A stretch of DNA of 64,000 bases, taken from contig JACPZD010000020.1 in assembly GCA_016195665.1 (NCBI GenBank), positions 1 to 64,000 of the forward strand. The letters are read 5' to 3'. The DNA is from Gammaproteobacteria bacterium. GTDB lineage: Bacteria; Pseudomonadota; Gammaproteobacteria; SURF-13. Below are positions 60,363-64,000 of this stretch, piece after piece (within the stretch, counting starts at the first letter, position 1; every line of letters starts with the position of its first letter). A program made the position numbers and the translations under genes. A model generated the notes under the pieces. The model was not told where the DNA came from. It made no database searches and was given only the letters and a program-made list of their open reading frames with translations.

Positions 60363-61683
60363 CTAAGGCCTCACGTGAAAATAAGTTGATCAAGTTTTCT
60401 TGCGTAGCGGCAGGAGTGTGTAGTTCCAGTCGCCATGAAACTTGGCCAACTTGAGATTGAGTCCGCTTAGTTCGGCGTCGGTGATCTTGAGGCCGATCGG
60501 ATAGGTGCCTCGATCCAGTTCGGCGCGGATTTTCAATCCGGCCTGCGTTGTTGTGTTCGCAATCAGATTGATGATGACGTCGTGACTCACCAAAGGCCGC
60601 CCCCGCCAATTCTGGGTGATGTGGCAGAACATGCGATGCTCGATCTTGTTCCACTTGCTGGTTCCCGGCGGGAAGTGGCACACGTGGATCGGCATGCCCA
60701 GGCGCACCGCCAATCCTTGCAGCGCCACCTTCCACAAGCGGCTCCGGCTGCCGTTGCTGCCACCGCCGCCGGCCGTGATCAATAGTTCCTTGGCATCCGG
60801 GTATCGCTTGGCACCCATCTTCTTCCACCATCGGCCAATGGCTTGCACGGCGAACTGCGCCGTGTCGTGATCGATGCCCACGCTCACCCAGCCCTCGTTC
60901 TTGCTCAGATCGAACACCCCGTAGGGAATGACCTTGACCAGTTGCGGGTCCGGGAAGTCGTGCACGTCCACCTCTTCGGGCTCGCCCTTGGGCTGCCACT
61001 CGCGCCCGCCGTTCTTGAACTGGCCTACGAGTTCTTTCTTCTTCGTGTCCACCGAGATCACCGGCTGACCGCGCTGCTGAAGCCGCTGGACCATCGTGTT
61101 GATATGCTCGAACTGAGCATTGCGATCCGGATGCGTTGCTCCTTCCTTCGTCTTGCGATGGCTCTGCAAGCTGTAGCCAGCCGCCCTCAGTAATGCGCCC
61201 GCCGTCCACGCCCCGATGGGGTGCGCCTGCCGCGTCAATTCCTCTGCCAAGCGGGCGGTGCTCTTGCACGTCCAACGCAACGCCGGCTGCGGATCTCCAC
61301 GGCTCACCGGCCCGCATCCGCCACAGCCTTAGGATTATTCTTGCGCGCCTCCAACCCGGCAACGCCCTTGCGGCCGCCTCCTTTTCCGGCGCAGGCCCGC
61401 ATCCGCCACAGCCTTAGGATTCTTCTTGCGCGCCTCCAACTCGGCCATGCCCTTGCGGATCGTGTTGCGTGACATGCCGGTCGCATCGCTCACCGCGCTC
61501 AAACCACCCCAGCCATAGGTCTGTGCTTCCGTCGCCGCCCATTGCCGGCGCATCCGTTCATCCATCAATGGCGCAAGAGAACGGTATCGTGATTTGATCT
61601 GCCGGATTGCGGATGCGACATGCATCTACGCTTTAGACCACAGCGCACAATATTGGTCAAGTTATTTTCACGTGACGCCTAAG
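60363..61683 (-). mobile_element. ISAzo13-type insertion sequence (inactive)
   Basis: Left end CTAAGGCCTCACGTGAAAATAA and, reverse-complemented, right end CTTAGGCGTCACGTGAAAATAA form terminal inverted repeats, about 1.3 kb apart. The only gene inside is a broken ISAzo13-type transposase on the minus strand. The right end was the target of the IS5-type element that follows directly. Confidence 0.8.
60390..61625 (-). pseudogene. ISAzo13-family transposase, disrupted
   Basis: The N-terminal part (61335-61625: MDERMRRQWAATEAQTYGWGG, SDATGMSRNTIRKGMAEL) and the C-terminal part (60390-61307: PVISVDTKKKELVGQFKNGGREWQPKG, CHFPPGTSKWNKIEHRMF) are in different frames. A 65-bp tandem duplication (61309-61373 and 61394-61458, period 85 bp) shifts the frame. 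The motif LLITADGGGSNGSRS is LLITAGGGGSNGSRS here, so a catalytic Asp is lost. The element cannot move by itself. Confidence 0.9.
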
Positions 61684-62576
61684 AGCATCTAACAAAATGA
61701 ACAAACTACCTTTACAATGCCGCGCATCTTACTGTCTGGAGGGACAAAGATGCCGCGCCAACGGGTGGATGACGAGCTATGGTCAATAATCGAACCCCTA
61801 CTGCCGCCCACCAAGCAGCGGCGCAAGCGATATCCGGGCCGCAAGCCACTGGCGTACCGGCAGGTACTGACGGGGATTCTGTTTGTGTTGAGGTCGGGTA
61901 TTCCGTGGGAGATGCTGCCACAGGAGATGGGTTGTGGATCGGGCATGACCTGTTGGCGGCGGCTGCGTGCCTGGCAGAAAGCCGGCGTATGGGACCGGCT
62001 GCACGCGGTCCTATTGGCCAAGTTACGCGCGGCGGACCGGATCGATTTCTCCCGCGCCGTGGCTGACTCGTCTTCGATACGTGCCGTGCACGGGGGAAAA
62101 AAACGGGACCGAACCCTACCGATCGCCGTAAAGCCGGGAGTAAACACCACCTCCTCACGGACGCGCAAGGCATTCCGCTGAATGTTATTCTGACCGAAGC
62201 CAATCGCAATGACCTCACGCAGCTGCGGCCGCTGGTGGATGGCATCCCTCCGATTCGCGGCAAGCGCGGCGTGGCGAAGCGTAAACCCGACTTGATCCAG
62301 GCAGACCGGGGTTACGATTCCGAACCCCATCGTCAAGCGTTGGTCGAGCGCGGCATCGCCCCCCAGATCGCAAAGCGACGTACCGAACACGGCAGCGGCC
62401 TGGGCAAGACACGCTGGGTGGTGGAACGCACCCTTGCTTGGCTGCATCAGTTTCGTCGCCTTCGTGTTCGTTACGAGAAGCTGGCCTATATCCATGAGGC
62501 ATTCCTCGCTATCGGCTGCGCATTGATCTGTTGGCGCTTTCTCAAGACAGCATGAGAACTCATTTTGTTAGACGCG
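61683..62576 (+). mobile_element. IS5-family insertion sequence (IS427-like), probably intact
   Basis: 894 bp. The ends (AGCATCTAACAAAATG and, reverse-complemented, CGCGTCTAACAAAATG) match at 13 of 16 positions or better. Both sides are flanked by CTAA (61679-61682 and 62577-62580), the target duplication (YTAR type) of this IS5 group. It landed in the right end of the ISAzo13-type element. It carries one transposase with a programmed frameshift. Confidence 0.88.
61750..62555 (+). CDS. IS5-family transposase, made by -1 frameshifting
   Basis: OrfA (61750-62181) has MPRQRVDDELWSIIEPLLPP and VADSSSIRAVHGGKK; orfB reads KTGPNPTDRRKAGSKHHLLTD, ADRGYDS and VVERTLAWLHQFRRLRVRYEK. The catalytic Asp, Asp and Glu are therefore split between frames. 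A7 at 62097-62103 (A AAA AAA) is a slippery site; a -1 slip there joins the frames exactly. GGAGGG lies before the ATG at 61750. Full-length product is about 268 residues. The transposase appears complete. Confidence 0.88.
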
Positions 62577-62588
62577 CTAAGGATAGAG

Positions 62589-63599
62589 CTATTTTATGGG
62601 GTATCCGAACTCTATGCCTCGACGGAATAGTTTTGCGGCGAGTTTTTGCCTGACCATATGTACAGCAAATTTCCCCAGTAGCCTAGTCCGCCTGCTCGCA
62701 TCGCGAGCCTGCCAGATTTTGTAAGCGGGAAGTACAGAATCACAGATGAAATTCACCCACTGTGCACTGATAGCCGCGACCGTGTAGTCACGAGCCCGGC
62801 GGGCGCCGTGCTCGATCATGTTCCGGTAAAGTACCGGGTCGGTTTTTAGCCGTTGAATAGCCGCACAAACATTATCCATATTATGTACGGGGATATAATC
62901 GAGTTCACTGTTCCGAATTCCTGCAAATGCCGGCTCGTTGCTCAACAACGCCGGGACGCCTGCAAGCCAGGCATTATAGAGCTTGGTGGCAGGCTTGTGC
63001 CGGAACATGAGCGGCAGTTCGTCACGATAGGCCAGTAGAACGTCAATATCAGAGTAGTCATACCAAGCTTTGGTTCGAATTTCAAAGCTGACTCCGAGTT
63101 TCTGTAGTGCATCACGCAACTCCGAACCTCGAAACCAATTTGGCGCCGCTGAGTCCCGCCCCAAGTAACCGACAGTTTTGAGCATATTGCCTCTGCCTGG
63201 ATTGCGGGACACAAGGCCCGGCTGAGGCCAGTGCCGCAGATAGTGTCGCTCAGGAGTATCCGGCAACAAGTTATTTTGCCTTACCTCTTGTTGACAAATA
63301 TAGAGTGGCGGGCGATCTGCGCGGATGCCAACGACAAAACTTCGGTAAGCCCCACCAAAAAAGTCATTCAAGTCGTCTCGATGGGCTATGCAAATCTTTC
63401 CGGGAATGAAATGGTCAGAAAACCTACAAAAGATTCCCAAGGCAGCCAACGGTTCGCGCACTCGCAGGAATGTCTGGGCAATCCAAACGTCAACTCCGCT
63501 ACGGAATTCTTCGGGATGCTGATCCACGAATGCGGTGTTTTTAGCCTCGATAGAGCGCCACTTGGAAAAAGCTTTTCGGCTCACAAAATAAATGTCCAT
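62589..63599 (-). CDS. Glycosyltransferase-like protein (polysaccharide locus)
   Basis: 336 residues. The C-terminal half resembles GT1/GT4 enzymes: YSDIDVLLAYRDELPLMFRHKPATKLYNAWLAGVPALLSNEPAFAG has the KPATKLYNAWLAG and P-A motifs of nucleotide-sugar-binding domains. The N-terminal half has an IAHRDDL-type segment and no clear signature. The start at 63599 is the first ATG of the frame. The next gene on the same strand is the end of a GDP-fucose synthase, so this is probably part of an O-antigen, capsule or EPS cluster. The sugar specificity is unknown. Confidence 0.75.
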   Translation of the reverse strand: MDIYFVSRKAFSKWRSIEAKNTAFVDQHPEEFRSGVDVWIAQTFLRVREPLAALGIFCRFSDHFIPGKICIAHRDDLNDFFGGAYRSFVVGIRADRPPLYICQQEVRQNNLLPDTPERHYLRHWPQPGLVSRNPGRGNMLKTVGYLGRDSAAPNWFRGSELRDALQKLGVSFEIRTKAWYDYSDIDVLLAYRDELPLMFRHKPATKLYNAWLAGVPALLSNEPAFAGIRNSELDYIPVHNMDNVCAAIQRLKTDPVLYRNMIEHGARRARDYTVAAISAQWVNFICDSVLPAYKIWQARDASRRTRLLGKFAVHMVRQKLAAKLFRRGIEFGYPIK

Positions 63600-63804
63600 A
63601 ACCCAGACTCTCCAGAACCTATATCAGAATGGGCTGGGGATTGCTTACCCCGTCTGACGACATTCGAAGCTACCCTTATTCTATTATCGGATCGAAGGCA
63701 ATTTTTCTTCCGTGCCTGTATGCTTCATCAAAAATTCGCAGTGTGGCCTCGGCACCCTATTCCTGCTATACCCTGCGCTTACTCGGATATCGAAAGCCGC
63801 CCAA
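63600..63804. other. Non-coding gap before the GDP-fucose synthase gene
   Basis: About 200 bp. No gene, hairpin or clear promoter was seen. Confidence 0.4.
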
Positions 63805-64000
63805 TCAGGCTGAATATGTTTTTGTCAGAAAATCCGAATACGCATTCTTGATTCCGTCAACCAATGCAATCCGTGCTTGCCAACCCAGTGAGGCCATGCG
63901 TGAAACATCCAGCAGCTTGCGCGGCGTTCCGTCGGGCTTTGAACTATCAAATTCAATCTCGCCTTCAAATCCGACGACTTGCATAACTGTCTCCGCCAAC
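63805..64000 (-). CDS. fcl: GDP-L-fucose synthase, C-terminal end (partial)
   Basis: The minus-strand frame is open at the window edge and ends at 63805. VVGFEGEIEFDSSKPDGTPRKLLDVSRMASLGW, in short the EGEIEFDSSKPDGTPRK and LDVSR motifs, is the C-terminal signature of GDP-L-fucose synthase (GMER/FX). It makes GDP-L-fucose for polysaccharides. The first ~250 residues lie beyond 64000. An internal TTG or ATG is not a true start. Confidence 0.9.
   Translation of the reverse strand, partial: LAETVMQVVGFEGEIEFDSSKPDGTPRKLLDVSRMASLGWQARIALVDGIKNAYSDFLTKTYSA

Noticed and set aside
63231-63851. 206-codon plus-strand frame at the right end
   Set aside because: It covers the glycosyltransferase gene on the other strand and lacks any known motif.

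Overview
The window reads as a chromosome segment of a gammaproteobacterium with moderately high GC. The order smpB/ratA/bamE/fur, recN-nadK, hrcA-grpE-dnaK-dnaJ-dapB-carA-carB-greA, rlmE-ftsH-folP-glmM, tpiA-secG-tRNA-Leu-nuoA..N is a classic gammaproteobacterial backbone. A PEP-CTERM surface protein, a diheme peroxidase and nearby polysaccharide-type genes suggest an environmental respiratory organism of the Chromatiales/Nitrosococcales kind. I cannot name a species from the sequence.

Layout. 1-1010: the tail of an IS110-type transposase, then an orphan HicA-like toxin with a translationally coupled small ORF. 1115-4191: two flavoproteins (BaiN/YhiN type and a Rieske-ferredoxin reductase fusion). 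4226-6886: tmRNA and SmpB, RatA, BamE and Fur. 6959-8448: an exported L,D-transpeptidase and a Tat-exported DUF882 peptidase. 8601-11316: recN and nadK on the minus strand. 11442-22669: a CIRCE-controlled chaperone operon (hrcA-grpE-dnaK-dnaJ), then dapB, carAB and greA. 22678-28157: a DUF4149 membrane protein, rlmE, ftsH, folP and glmM. 28219-31014: accessory genes, namely a Phd/VapC module, a LuxR-type regulator and a TacA/TacT module. 31475-39096: a giant repeat-rich PEP-CTERM protein behind a sigma-54-like promoter, now split by two identical frameshifting deletions, followed by two overlapping small membrane-protein genes. 39474-55694: tpiA, secG, tRNA-Leu(GAG) and a complete 14-gene nuo operon for respiratory complex I. 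55892-59555: a diheme peroxidase overlapping a GGDEF/EAL sensor. 59576-62576: gene debris (EF-P tail) and two adjacent insertion sequences, a dead ISAzo13-type element and an apparently intact IS5-type element. 62589-64000: a glycosyltransferase and the end of a GDP-fucose synthase gene, the edge of a polysaccharide locus.

The most unusual property of the window is the invasion of housekeeping operons by small palindromic elements. A GATACAAG-type palindrome occurs four times, each inside an operon and ending just before the next start codon (grpE, carB, folP, nuoJ). A GTGAGG-type palindrome sits in frame inside carB, and a sequence resembling a MITE core sits in frame inside dapB. The C-terminus of CarA is written by one of these palindromes. 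Two further MITE-like families lie between nuoD and nuoE, between nuoE and nuoF and between nadK and recN, where they touch stop or start codons. Together they look like non-autonomous elements tolerated at, and sometimes domesticated into, essential genes.
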